Origin: Diadema setosum
Taxonomy: Eukaryota > Echinodermata > Echinoidea > Diadematoida > Diadematidae
Length of the DNA: 64,000 nt
NCBI GenBank assembly: GCA_033980235.1
Contig: CM067062.1
Location: 4,856,696-4,920,695 of the forward strand
Reading direction: 5' to 3'
Below, in pieces: positions 38,101 to 53,100 of the stretch (positions are counted from its first letter, which is position 1; every line of letters starts with the position of its first letter). A program made the translations under genes and the position numbers. The notes beneath the pieces were generated by a model, which made no database searches, was not told the origin of the DNA, and saw only the letters and a list, made by a program, of their open reading frames with translations.

Positions 38101-41100
38101 ACTGATTCCTGCAGAGGGGGAGGGTGGGGTCGGCGGGGATGTAGCAGATGGGGCCATCTGCCTTGAGCTCCGAGATCAGAGATCTGAGGACAATGAATCC
38201 AGAGGAGGAGGAAGAGGGGCAGAGGGGAAGGAAGTTGTTGGAGACGAGACAGGTGCCACGCCCAACATCCAGCACTGTATGCTGGGAGTGGTCGGGATGA
38301 CCTGCGCTTCCTGTGTCAACACCATTGAGAAGAATCTCATCAAACAGAAAGGTAAAAACAACACGGTGAAGGTATGTTTTAGGGGCAGTCATGGTCGGCT
38401 GCTCTAAAAACGCAGAAATCTTCCTTTGATGATATCGAACAGCATGGTATCATGTCTGCTGCCTACATTGTTCTTTTCCGAGTCTGTCATTTGGGGACCT
38501 GGGGGGTGTTTCATCAATTTAGTCAGCGCTGACAAGTTGTCAGTCTCTGACAATTTCAGCAAAATCCTTGGTTTTGATTGGCTGAGATGCTCTGGTCACT
38601 GACTGTTGCCATGGTGATTGTCAGAGACTGACAACTTGTCAGCGCTGACAACTTTCATGAAACGGTACCCAGATGTTGTAGGTTTAAAGTTTTAGGAAGA
38701 TTGATAATTTCTTTCTATACGTGTTTATAAGTAGTATGGTATAAACTTATCTGGCAACTAAGCAGTCATAGTTGTGTACTCAGGATCAGTCACTATTGTG
38801 ATTGACCAATATGAATGGCTTATTTTCAGCCAGCAAGTGATAGAATGCTGTGATTAAAAATTGATTTGGAAAGTTTTGTGTAATACGGCCAAGTTGTGAG
38901 TATATAAATTATGTTGGCTCTTCACAATTTGGCCAAGGTCATAGGACATCCAGATAACTATAGATCTTCTGTCCCCCTAGAGCTAAATTTTTCTTCCCTA
39001 TGTAGGTAGAAACCCTACTTCACAACTTGCTCTTAACTCAAATGTGTCTTCTTTTATCCTGAAGTGTACAATGTGAAGGAGATCAGTGCAAATTTCTTGA
39101 GTAAAAACTAGCATTGTGAGATGTATGCATGATTCAATCAAAAATTCAGTGAGAGTTCTGTCTAAAACGTCATACATCAGTCAGTTGTATGCTTTTGCCA
39201 TTGAACAAGTTGTTCTGTTCTGCATTCCTGGATTGTCTCCGATCCCTCCAGTAACGCCTAGTTCAACTGTAGTTAGTATGGGTTGCAAGTAGCTGGTCAA
39301 CTTCCCAATATTTAGGTCATCTATTCTTAAAATAATTTTTAGTTGTATCACTGCACTTCTCATACTTGTGCATTTAAAATGGATAGTCTGTTAACATTTC
39401 ATGCACAATTCAAAGCCAATTATGAAGTGCAATATACCCTCTCAAGTGTTGTAACTGACAGAATGTTGTTGCAGTTTAAATGTTGGCTCTCTTCCAGTAA
39501 CTTTATTTCCTTAATGCAATTGGAACCGGACGGAGGACATTGAGAAGGCATTGTCATTGACACTGTAAGAACAAAAGACTGATGGCAAATGGGTCCTCAT
39601 TTAATGGTGTCTAAAGTGGCAAAACGACACTTACGGTAGTTTGTCTTGGCCCAGGACATTTTGATTTCCTGTGTCTTCTTCTTTTTAAGTCCTTTTCATG
39701 TCTGTGTATACAGTTGTCTTCTTTATGTTATCACCTCTTTGTGCAAATTTGTTGAATAGCATTGCGAAATGCAGATATGAGATGCATTTTAATGGTCTGT
39801 TGATTTGCCCAGTCAATTCAAAAGTCGACTGAAGTATTTAGCAGATCTTGGAGTATTCAGTTTCATTTTCATTTCAATTCAATTCAGGTCAATTCAGTCA
39901 AGCCCTCCTTCACAAGTCACACTTAACCCAAGATAGTGTGTATTCTTATATCCTAAAGCATACCATATGAAGAAGATAAATGCAAAATTTGGAACTGGAT
40001 GGAGTATTGAAATGAACTTGAAGGATAACTGGGAGGAAATATTCCATTTTTCTTTCCTATAGGCATTCTGGCTGCGACTGTCTCCCTGATTGCTCAGAAG
40101 GCTGATGTGAAGTATGATGTTTCCATGGTAACCCCTCTGGAGATCAAAGTGATGATTGAGGACATGGGCTTTGATGCCGAGGTGCAGGAGGAGAGGGGGA
40201 CTGAGTCAGAGGAGACACTCCAAGTCATCGTAAGGATCTCAAAACATGCAAAAATCTTCAATTTGATTAATTCAATGACTCAAGAATTCATTAATTTGAA
40301 TAAATACGCAATACCCACTGCTACAGAGGATTAGAACCAGCTCTGACTGTCGGGCGAAAGCTTGGTAGTCTAGCAGATATCAGGCTTTTCTACTTTATAT
40401 CAAGAGATCGTTGGTTCGAGTCCACCCCGAGTATGTATGGCCTTGATGGTTTTATCATGGTTACTAATAGAACACTTAATAATTGGTGCTCATTTATGTT
40501 TGTGAAGTGCAAAAATCCTGTTCCACAGCAAATGGTAATTACACCATGAGAAGCTCTAGCTTGACTCAGTGAACAAATAATACATGTAACTTCCATTAAC
40601 AGTTCTGTAACATTTATTAAAAATCTAATGCAGGTATATTTAATTGTCAAATATTCTATCTGATTAAAAGTTGTCCCTGGCAAGCCAAAGTCAGACAAAA
40701 CTTTTGTCACGCTTGACAATTGCTGAAATGTGCCATGTGCCTCATAAGTTGATTTAAACAATAAAATTCTGATAGCTTTCATTACATACACATTATTTTT
40801 CTCGAGAGTCATCTTGATTGACAACACTGAGGCTTGAATAGGTAGTGACAGTCATACATAACAGGCACATAACTTTTACTTTGAATTAAAGAGTATATCT
40901 GATTTTCATCAATGTCATCCTTATCAATATATATCTGTCTGTTGAGAATTAACATCACCACCATCAGAGGCATTATTTTCTTTGCTTTCACTCCTTTGAA
41001 TAAACTTCTGTCCAAGTTTAATTTGGCATTTTTGTCCCATTCTCCTTCAGAATTATACTTAGAAACAAATACTCTATACGCTGTTATTTTCGCGAGGGTT

Positions 41101-44100
41101 TAATTTTCGCGAATTTTGTGAATTGCAGTTGGATCGCGAATTTAACAACACGCGAAATTGTCGCCATGCGCTTTGTTAATAGAGCATAAACGTAAGCGAC
41201 GGTGTCGATTTGCGAAAACAACATCTCGCGAAAATGTCTATGACCTCATCATTCGCGAAAATATCTGTACGCGAAAATAATGGCATATACAGTAATTGAC
41301 CATCATTGCAATATGATTTGTTTTCCACAGATCACAGGAATGGTATGTGCATCCTGTGTAAACACCATTGAAGGTCTGACCAAAGCTCTGCCGGGAGTCA
41401 GGGATGCCTCGGTTGCCTTGACGACCAACAAAGGTGTCTTCCGGTACAGTCCAGATGAAATTGGACCGAGGGCCATCATAGAGACAATAGAGGTACTTTA
41501 CTCTCAATTTCTCAGTTTAAGATGGATACACGAGGTTAAGATTGGAGTATGAAAATAACAAATATTTCTAAATTCTTTTAAAATTTTATTTCCTCTTTCG
41601 TAGTGGTATTGTGATTTTTGAGTCAACAAGGAATAGCAGGAGGACGAGATACCATATTCAGTACAATCTCAATCCAAGTGTATTTGGTACATTTCAATAA
41701 CTAGAGAAGCACTTCGAGAGCACAGACCTCCGCAAGTAGGTCATTTCCGCCACTGATCTTGTTCTTCCGTAGAGATCAGTGATTTCTACCCAACGTATGC
41801 ATGCTGAAAAATCGCCCGATTTCCCAATGCAGAAACCTTTTGTTACATCACAAGTGCCAGCTGCGCGGCGCACCTCGCCCTGGACCAGAAACTAGAACAC
41901 GCACTCTAGTGCACGTATGAAAACCTCAAAAATACGCAGCTTGAACTTCAAAGTTCATTAACCTACCTGCCAAAATAATGGAAATCCTTCGTAAAATTCA
42001 TGATTTCAAGATCACTTATAAAATTTGATCATCTGTTACATGTGTCATTCTCAACCTTCCCTGTAAGTTTCATACAAATCCGTCAACTTTTTGAGTTATT
42101 TCACACACTGACAAACCAGTGGTAATGAAAACATAACCTCGTCCCTTGGCGGAGGTAAAAATGGTTTGTCCAACTGTGCCCCTCCATCCCTTCCATCACC
42201 TTTCCCTTGACTTGTAGATTCTACTATAGTATTTGATAAGGACCAGTTACAGCAAAAAGGTCAGTAAGCTGCTGACCTATGCAAGACAGACACATTTACA
42301 GGTGGCTGCACTCTCTTCTGATTGAAATCCGATGATTATTTCTGATGTGGAACTTGAACGTGGATGCAAATGGACAGACCTTTCAGAAATCGTAACTTTC
42401 CTTCCTTTAATGCAGGATGCCGGATTTGATGCTGAAGTCAGCACCGACTCGAACCGTACAGACCTGGCTAAGCAACATGCGAGGGCCATCAAAAAGTAAA
42501 GTATCATTTCCTTCAAGTGTACATGTAGTATATATGTTAGATTTATTTTCTATTGCAGATACAATTATTTAGATGTCATTTTATAAATCATATTTTCAGT
42601 TGATATGCAATTTAATGTTTATTCCCTCCAAAGTAAACAGTTTTCTTCTTGTATTGCTGTATCATTATCTGAACTAAAGTTATCCTTCTTTTGAACAGCA
42701 GATTTTACCCATCTATAATGAATATCTGACACTAGAGAATAAAATAAGTTCCTTTCAGTAAATTTTTTCCCCAAAGTATGTGAGCATGTTTTCTTCAGTC
42801 TTTCAACAAGACAGTAAGGCTATTGCTTGCAGTGAAGTTTTGGTAGTCATGCTGGATTTGATGCTGAAGTCAGCACTGACTCCAACCGTACAGACCTGTG
42901 GTGATCAGTGTGACCACTTGCTACCAATTTCTCTTGTATACATCAAGGTATGAAATCTTGTCAAATAGCTTAGTTTATATATCAGGGGCGGATACAGGAA
43001 TTCTGTAAAGAGGGGGTGCATTTACAAAATTAAAGATGGGTGTACACACCCCTCCCACATTTTTTTCTTTTTATTTCTTTTGTTTCAACAAAAACTAAAG
43101 GGGGAGGGGGCGTGCGCCCGGTGCTGTCCTCTGTGGATCCGCCATTGTATATAATATCTCCATGCAAAACATCTCTTCTCATCTCTATGACTTTTGGCAT
43201 ATTGGTTTCAGATGAAAAACAATTTTTTCTACCCTTTTCTACCCTCTTATCTTGGTCATGCCTTTGTTTTTAGGTGGAGAACATCTTTCCTCATCTCCCT
43301 GATCTTTGGTGTGCCTGCCATTTCAACGATGCTGTACTTCATGATCTCCAAGAACCACATCATCATCATCCCCGGTCTCTCCCTGGAGAACCTGATCCTT
43401 TTTGTTTGTGCCACCATGGTTCAGGTAGGATCCTCCACCTGCTCTTCCCTCCCAAGCCTCTTTAGCTGCACCTTTTCTCAAATGATTTACTGTTTAAGTG
43501 AATATTTCTGTGAGTAATTTTTCGCATATGGCCAGGAAAGATGAGTTTCGCGTGTTTTTATTTCCGCGGAATTGAGGGATCAACTACTGAGACATTTGGA
43601 CAGCAAAAATTTCAAAACTGCGAAAATTTCAACTTTTACAGTAGATTCAGCCCGAAACTCTCTAACACTAGGTCCCACGTTGCAGGACTGTCCCCTCCAA
43701 AACCATGATAGGCTTATTCAAACATAGCTATACCAAACTGGGCATGCATGAGTCTCCGAGTGTGACTTGACTTTGGCCAGGCTGTCCTGTACACCTTGCA
43801 CAATGAGATATAAAAAAAAATGGTATGATTTCGCACAAGATTCATACACGATTTGCACCGCAAATAATTGTGACTGTTCAGGAAAAAGCGTGACTATTTC
43901 AGAAACATCACATGTTAAGTGGTGCGTGGATCGCTATGCCAATCTCACTGATAGTTGTTATTACAAGTTTCACACATATAAAAAACTATTTTTGTGTGTG
44001 TGTTGTGATTCAAATTGTGACCCAAATAGTCACGACTTGTTGTGGCTTTGTGAGTGGCCCTATTGTGGGCATTCATTGGGACTTTTCTTGGCGTCCCTGC

Positions 44101-47100
44101 AAGGGTTGTCGGGTCTTGGGACAAAATTTGGAGGGGAGAGTGACCTTGGGTTGTAATTGAAAGTGTCAAGCTATATTGGGCATGTGCAAACTCTGATATC
44201 AAATGCCAGGGCTCGCTCCCAACCACGATTGCCACCATAGGTCAGAGACAGTCCAGATAGTTGTGTGGATGGTCAGTCGTAAAAAGACCAGATCTCTCCT
44301 GACTGTCCCTGCGATGCGGGACCTAGTGTGAATGTGGGATAAAATTCACCTTGGCATATACACCATCGAAATGTCAAAGGTCATTCTCCGTCCAGTACTT
44401 AAGCCACTATATGCCATCTGCATATGAACAACTGTTTCAGACCTCAATTGTGATGATAGCGATTGCAATTACTCTATTAACTTCTTGACAATATATTCAC
44501 ACTTCTCACCAATGCAGTTTCTCGGAGGGCGATACTTCTATGTGCAGGCATACAAAGCCCTCAAGCACCGGACGGCAAACATGGACGTCCTGATCATGAT
44601 GGCCACCTCCACTGCTTACGTCTACTCGGTCATCATCGTGATTGTCGCCCTCGCGAGGAAAGAGGAGGAGAGCCCTATGACATTCTTTGACACGCCTCCC
44701 ATGCTCCTGGTATTTGTCTCCCTCGGGAGGTGGTTGGAGCACATTGCAAAGGTAACTTTTGAATTTCCTGTATGTTGTTAGAAGGATATTTAGCAATATT
44801 AGCAGTAGAGGGCAGCAGACCAATGGAGTTTGCTTTGATTGTCTTCTCTGCTATAAATATGGTCATTGCTCGTTGGGCAAGTTTACCTGTTTTTAACTCT
44901 GGATTTGAGAAATCTTTTGAATGAGAAAGAGATTTTATCTCTTGATTCTTTGAAAGCAAAGTAAGAAATTCTGATCTTGGAGAGGGTGTATGTAGCATTA
45001 GTGCAACATATGGGCAACAATTTCACGTGTTGCAAATTTGGCGAATATCAATTAACTTGTGAAGTGGGCAACCTTTAACCGCTGAAAAATATTTGGTTTA
45101 TTCAGTATACTCGTAATGCATTGCATAAGCAGCCGAACTAGTTAATGGTGGAACTTTTAATGGTATTCATTTTTTTGGTGTAATACAATACGCTGCAAGG
45201 CAATGCAGGCTGACCAATAAAGAGACCGTAAAGAAGAAGCATACTGTACTGTAAGGGTGGATATTTTCGTGTGACTAATTTTTCGCGCTTGGCGGGATAA
45301 GAAGAGTTTTTTGTGTGATTTTAATTCCCGGAATCAAAATGAAAACTACTGGGACATACATTGTATGGCAAGCAAAAACTATTTGCGTGCTTTTATTTTC
45401 GTGCTACCTTCTCGTTGCACGAAATGTGCGCAAATTTCAACACCGCAAAAATTTCCACCCTTACAGTATTCTATAACACTGTTATAGATATTAACTCATG
45501 TTTTGGGGGATTTTTTTTTTTTTTTTGCATGGCAAATGAGCTCCTCCTTTAATCTTTGTCATATGGGAGGCAAATGTTGAGTTCATTTTACCATCACCCA
45601 GACTTGTAGGTATTTGAGACCGATTCACATGACAGGTTCTGTTTGTCTGTCACACAGGCCAAGACGTCCGATGCCCTGTCCAAGCTGATGTCCCTGCAGC
45701 CGGCCGAAGCCCTGCTGGTCACTCTAGGGCCAGAGAATGAGGTGACCAGTGAGCGACAGATCAACGTAGAGCTGGTGGAGAGAGGAGACAAGCTGAAGGT
45801 CGTGCCGGGGTCAAAGATTCCGGTGGACGGGGACGTCATCGACGGGATGTCGTCTGCCGATGAGGCCCTTATCACGGGAGAGTCCATGCCCGTCACCAAG
45901 AAACCTGGTAGGTGTGCACAACCTCTCCTGTCTGCTCCACGTGGACACGGCTTCATTTTTTCTGTGTAAGGGACTTTGAAAAGTGTGTACAATGCTATGG
46001 GATTTTCTGTGCCAATCAGTGCTCAAAGCGCACAAAGGATTAACTTTAACCCTTGAAACTCCTGTGGTTGCCTGTGCACATTTTTGTGTATGTTTGGTGT
46101 GTGTAAGGGTGTGGGGGCTTGAGTTTGAGTTTGTGTATTTTTTTTCCCCTATGGTTCATATCATCCCTGTCTCACCTTACTCTCCTTTTTTAATCTTTTT
46201 GATACATCATCAGATAGATTTTAGCCTGTGCTCAATTATGGTTAGATTATTCTCCCTCCTCCAGTGACTAGATGTTGGATGTTGCAAGAATCCTCTATGT
46301 GCAAAAGAGGTTGATTTCCATGAGGAAGATTTTGAGAAGTTAGGAGCGCTGTTTATGATCATAACAATGATGAAAATTGTGAATAAAACAAATGCCTGAA
46401 CACCGAGTGCCAAAATACCATTTTTATTGCAGGTACAGCATACATTCAGACACTAGATTTAAATATTTGAAAGGTGTTGATATACTACACCTCATCCTTA
46501 TTATTGTCAACATATCTGTTGTGAAAGGGGAGATATCACATATGATTTCAATGCAATGAATATATCATTTCTGTGAGGAAAATAAAGAATTTGTTTTATT
46601 CATGCAACCTAGGGTCAAAGGTCATTGGTGGTTCCATCAACCAAACTGGTGTGTTGATCATGGAGGCGACTCACGTCGGCAAGGATACCACTCTGGCACA
46701 GATTGTCAAGCTAGTGGAAGATGCTCAAACATCAAAGGTGAAGAAATGTGTTCCCATTAGTGATGCCATCATGGTCACATCGTTAACGCCAACACACAGC
46801 ATAGCATTGACTAAGTTATGATATTCATCAATTTAGCGTAAATATGTTCATTGCTTGCGAAGATGACTCGGTATGTATTTGCATGTGTGTGAGTATGTGT
46901 GTGTTAGTGTTACGTTGATACGCGTCATGGCACTCTATAAAGGGAGCCAATCAGCAGACATTATTTGTTCTTTGATTGAATCAATCTTCATGTGCTGCCC
47001 ACTGCAGTACATTTGAAAACCCAAATTAGTTCAGGCCTGCTGGAAAAATATTGCTCATCAGTGAACATGTCCATTGAAGTGAATTGTGGCCCGAATCCTA

Positions 47101-50100
47101 TGCAAAGACTAGGAAGTTAGTCAAATGTTATCTTCTCATGACGGGGCCACTTGCTTTGTTTTGTGATTTTTCGAAGCTTTATAGGGATTCCAAAAAATAT
47201 TTATAGTCGCAATACGCAGTCTTCCCTGATATGGTCGCTTTAAAGATGTAGAAAATAAAATTGAGGGAGGACAAAATGTTATGTGTTTTTGTGCAGAATG
47301 CTTTGAAAGTGAGTTTAAATATGTTACTTTGTGTCATGCATGCTTGTGTGTTTTGTGTACTTACCAAAAGTGTTACTGCAACATTTTCAATCGTAACTCT
47401 CTACTGACTCTGATATATCACTCCCAGGCACCCATTCAGCAGATAGCAGACAAGATCTCTGGCAAATTTGTCCCGGGCATTCTAATCCTGTCCCTGCTGA
47501 CTCTGGGCATTTGGTTGACCATTGGCTTCGTGAACGTCCAGCTCATCCCGATCTACAGCGTACCATCAAATGAAACGGTGAATAGGGGAATGATGAATAT
47601 GCTGTATGTTGGTTGATCATGTTAACATAACTGTAGGATCCATTTCTGTAGGATGTCTACGAAGGTATTGTAAGTTGCAATAAGAGCGTTTCTGTCATGA
47701 CAACTTGAATACCATGTGGACGATTGGTTGTTTTTAGCTTCTGCCATAGTAACTGCAGTAATGTTCTACCTTCCCACAATGCCGAGGTGGGTTTAATGGG
47801 TAGGGCTCTTCTGGAATAAAAGTTGTTATTAATGATTGAAAATTTTCTACACTTATGATCTCAAAACATTCTAAAACAGTTCATCATCCTGGCAAATCGC
47901 GTCATCCACATAAGTTTCTTGGTAGACCCTTTTGATGTTTTGGAAACAAATTCCAACTGATGGAATAATTTTGAGCCCATTCAAGAACTATGTTTGGCTT
48001 TAAATGAAGTCAATCAAATGACAACATTATGTTCATTCCCCTGATGTGATAATGATTACCACAAAGAGGATGGTGATAATGATAATGGAAATGATGATGA
48101 TGATGATGATGATGATGGTAATGACACTTGCTGAGCACTATCATTAATTTCTCTGTCATTTAGAGCCCAGATGAGGCCGAAGCAATGCGGCTGGAGGCCA
48201 TATTCTCCTTCTCCTTTGAGCTAGCCATTGCTGTCATGGCAATCGCCTGCCCCTGCGCCCTAGGTCTGGCAACCCCAACCGCTGTCATGGTGGGCACAGG
48301 GATGGGAGCCAAGAATGGGATTCTCATTAAGGGGGGCGAGCCCCTTGAGATGGCCCACAAGGTGAGTACAGGAATGAGGGACTGTCACCTGTCTGATCTG
48401 TCACCATGTAAACATGACAAATTTGCAGATAATATAGCAAAGAACACTTTACACTGAGGTGATTTTGCCCCCCCCAAAAAAAAAAAAAAAAAAAATGAAA
48501 TCAAATATTCAAAGCTCATGTTTTTTTTTTTTTTAAAGGTAAAGTATATAATGTAGTTCTCATATGCCTGCAGAAACTGTTGAATTTCACTCTGAAGTGG
48601 ACACAAAAGTGTGACACATGTTCACAATGTATGAAATATTACTGTGATATCAAAACACAATTTCAGTTGGGTGATGACAAAAATAAGCACCAGGTACCCC
48701 AAAATGTATGCTGGAAGTATTGCAATCTCCAAGAATTACCAGGTTGTGCTTGCTACACAATATTTTATATTCGCTTACATCGATATTCTGCCATAGCAGA
48801 AGCCATCACGTGAGAGTGAATTGCATGCAGTACAGCTTATCTGCATGCAATTCAGTGCTACTGGTAGGGTGTGATTCGATCATCACATACCTGTTGTGTT
48901 CTACCAACGAACCCACTGCTGAGCTGGGAGGGCGCTTCAGGAATAAAAGCTGTGTACTAGGATTTAAGTTGTCTTACACTTTTGATCTCAAAATACTCCA
49001 AAGCAGCTCATCATCCAGGCAAATTGCATTATCCAGACAAGTTTCTTGGTAGACTCTTTCAATACATTTTAAGTAAAGTCCAAATGGTGGAAGATGAAAT
49101 TTGAGCCCTTGTGAGAACTGTGTTTTAGCTTTAACTTTATTTAAACCTTTTCTCTTTTCATGAAGCCTGTTGCTGTGGTGCTTGACTGCAGTTTGACCTC
49201 AGACGAAAAAAAATCTCAAAACTCTCATACAAATGTCTAGTTTTCTTACCATGTCTTCGGTCATTGTTCTGGTTTTTTTGTACCCTTCCCCCCAAAAAAA
49301 AAGAAAAAAAAGATGTTAAGTGGGACAGAATGGTTGGAAAATATAGTGTTTAGAGAAATAAAAATTACCACACTTAGATACATTTATGAGGCTTGTTTTT
49401 TTTTAAAACATACAAACAAGCAAAAAACAAACAAACAAACAAAACAAAAACAAAACAAAAAACAAACAAACCAGGCACAAAGCCCAACCCACTGTATTCC
49501 TAGCTCAGTTCCAAATATCCTGATGGAACTACAAAGCTTGTAAAAGTGAATCAAGTCATGCTGCCTAATGTTTTATTCCAATGTACTTTCAAAATTCTTA
49601 TGTACTTGAAAAAAATGTTCAATATAAGTTCAGGAATTATCAGGTATCAGCCGCCTAAAAATGCAGCTCACAATGTATCTCGACATTCAGTGTTTGGGGG
49701 ATTACATAATATACTTGATAAATGATGCAAAACAGAAGGAATAAAATGAATATGAGCAGGTTTCATTGTGAGCTTTCACAACTATTGGTTTCCATGGCAA
49801 TGACAGGTGAAAACAGTAGTGTTTGACAAGACGGGCACCATCACCCACGGCAAGCCCCGGGTCATGAGGACTAAGGTGTTCTCTGCCGCGGCCGACCTGA
49901 TGACGGAAGAGGAGTTCCTCGCCATCTGTGGCACCGCGGAGTCTGGCAGCGAGCATCCGCTGGGAACTGCGGTCCTGAAACACTCACTTGAAGTAAGATG
50001 CTACCTTGCATAACTCCTAAAGCAAAAAGTTTTCCAGAATCACATCACAAATAACAATGTTGATCGCACCAGGGGGGCATTTCATGAAGCATTTTGGTCG

Positions 50101-53100
50101 GATATTTTTCTGACAAACTGTTACAAGCTACTGAAATCCTTGCAACTGATTGGCTGAGAGCAAATTTGTCCGACAACTTTGTCGGACAAAATGCTTCATG
50201 AAATGCCCCCCTGATTGAATTCATTAATTTGAAGAATGGTGACAGTCATTGCATCGTCATCATGCAACAGTTATAATGATGATGATGAATACAGTGAATA
50301 TCAACTTTAAAACCTTCCTCACCTTCCTTCTAAATGTTACACACCTGTTATAATGACATTTATCATCATTGTCAGTGTCATCATCATCATCATGATGTCA
50401 TCATTATCATCATCGTCGTAATCATCATTGTTACTGCCATCATTGTCATCCTCACCAGCAGCACCAGCAGCCAGTATCAGCCTCATGTTGCTCATCATTT
50501 TCATTGCCTTTATTTTGATCAGCAACCTCCTTCATTGTTAACTGGTGTGGAGGTGCAACCTCGTGCAAAAATTCAACTTCTTTTACATTTTGACCAGATT
50601 TCACATCTGCAGGTGACATATTACGAAAGAAAAGAGTATCTTACATATGATCAAAATGCCTCTGGCTGGTTAGAAATGAATAAAAAAAATTCTTTGAATA
50701 GCAGTCATCTACATCTACATTTTATTCATGATTTGACTGGTGGAGATAAAGATAGCAGTGTGTATATGTGCATTTCCAAAACTTGTGTTTTTATGCAAAT
50801 TAGCACTTCTACCATTTTTTGATACCACGTTACTTCCGTCCACTCCCCCCTTCCTACCAGCTCATGTCATACATCAGTACAGAGTGAAGTGTGAATGGAG
50901 ACACCTGTCAATCAATGATTGTTTTAGATGCACAATGCAGTCGCCATGTCAATCAATACTCGTTCTCTGTCCCCCTCTCCGTCCAGATGTTGGGCGCCGA
51001 CCGTGTCGGACGCTGCGCAGACTTCAAGGCGGAGCCTGGCTACGGACTCCGCTGCACCGTCAGTCAGGTGTCGGCGATGTTGCAGAATTATCCCACGGTG
51101 CCAACAAACCTTGCCAATGGTACAGCGGACCACAAGAGGAATGAAGGTATGGAGAATCTTTCACATCTCAATGTGGGAAACAGCCGCTTTATATGCATGG
51201 AACACATGCCTTATGATTGGAGGTGTCGGCCGTAACAAATGTAATACCAGTGACAGTGATTGTGAAGCTCTTGTAATCAAAGTGATGATTGTGATATGAC
51301 AGTTGTTGTATTTGAGCCAAAATGTGGGGTGTTTGTTAGGGGTACGATGGTTAAAAACTCCCTGGATCCTACTTCCTCATAACCTCACCTTTAAATCCTC
51401 GTAGGAATTGGCTAAATAAGCATGGTAGATTAGAAAACATGATACATCAAGGTCCTTTTTGGATGTAGTGTTCTGATTACGATTTGCATTTGATATTTTG
51501 AAATATGTGCAAAGTTTGTTTAAAGTTTTAATGTATTCATGATATTTTAATCATATTGTTCCTGTATTATTCTAACAAGGCAGAATGATCTCATGTACCA
51601 CACTCATGAAGGATATCATGGTTTAAGGATACATGTTCAGTCTTCATCCTGTATCACTGTTTCCATCCTAATGCCTTGCATGAGTGTGAATTTTACATAT
51701 ATCACAAACATACCTCCTCCAAAAATGTAAAGTACACACAAATTCATATCCAAGTGCACATTTACATCCATTTGCACATTCACAAGAAACTCTGACATTA
51801 CCAAGAAGACCAATAGACTCTCAGTGCAGGTCAAGGTCATTGGGGTCAAATTTCATCAAAAATTGATGGAAAGTTGTCATCACACTAATAGTTTTGTCCT
51901 AGAAATGTTGCAGTACTATTTTCTTTGAACTCACATGAAATAAGGATGAGAATTGTGCAGATAGATTGTTCCAGAACCAAATACATGTGGGAAATACTGC
52001 CTACTTTTTCTCTAACCAGCTGCAGGGATCGAAACGGTTACCAAGGATACCAAAGAGTTTACAGTACTGATCGGAAACAGGGAGTGGATGAAGGAAAATG
52101 AGCTGGAAGTGACCGATGAGATGAACGAGGCTCTGATGACCCACGAATCTCGGGGCCAGACAGCCGTTCTTGTTGCAATCAATGGTGTGTTTCTGTAATA
52201 ACCCCTGTAATCCCAAAGGAAGACAATAATATTTTGTTGCAGAAGAACATAGAGACTGTGATACTGAGAGGGTTAATGGTAATAGCTGTCCTTAAAATGA
52301 AACCTTTTGTTGAATTCTTGTTTTCCTGTCAAGATTTAAAATGCTTTAAAAAAATGAATTAAAAATTGGCACTATCTCACAATAGGATGCTATGAAGTAT
52401 TTCTCCAATGAAGCATTGATAAAATCATGTGTAAATCATTAACTGTTCCATCTAAGCCATGCCTAGTAGGTCAAAAAAGTTTTGCCAATAAAATACCAAG
52501 GTGTGAATTCCTGTAAGTAATGGAAAAATGTCCAGTCCTCAATACTGTATATCAAGTATAACAAAATTATTTCATATCCAGGGTCACTGTGGTATAGTGG
52601 ACAGACCCGTAGACCTTCAAACAGGAGAATCTCATTTCAAATTCAGTCCTATACTTATATCCTTCATTTACCCACAATATTCCCCAGGACCCAGATGGAA
52701 CACAGGTATGGCAGAGTTAGGGTAATGATAGAAAATTGACTGAAGACTTTCATACAGCACTTACATGAAAGTTACCACTTTCTGCTTGGCTGTTTTCAAC
52801 TGCTCTTCTAAAAGATTATGTGGTTTTGTAAAGTCTGTGGTTTGAGAAGTCATTGCAGACTAGGGCTAACTGTGAACTGGCTTATTGGGAGGGGTGAGGA
52901 GGGGGAAGGTTTAAACCCCCCCCCCCCAGATCTCGGCGATGGAATGTCCGATTGTTGCCAAATTCAGCACGCACCTAGTTTATGACGTACCCTACAAGAA
53001 TGCATAGTTAATTTTACAAAAATGACCATAATTTTGTAATTAAGGCTAATTGATTATGCAAATATGCTAATTTTTATTAATTTTAATTTTTTTTTTAATA

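Noticed and set aside
37883..38392. Minus-strand open frame of 169 codons over exon 3
   Set aside because: GC-rich antisense shadow of exon 3; the plus strand has conserved HMA sequence and splice sites.
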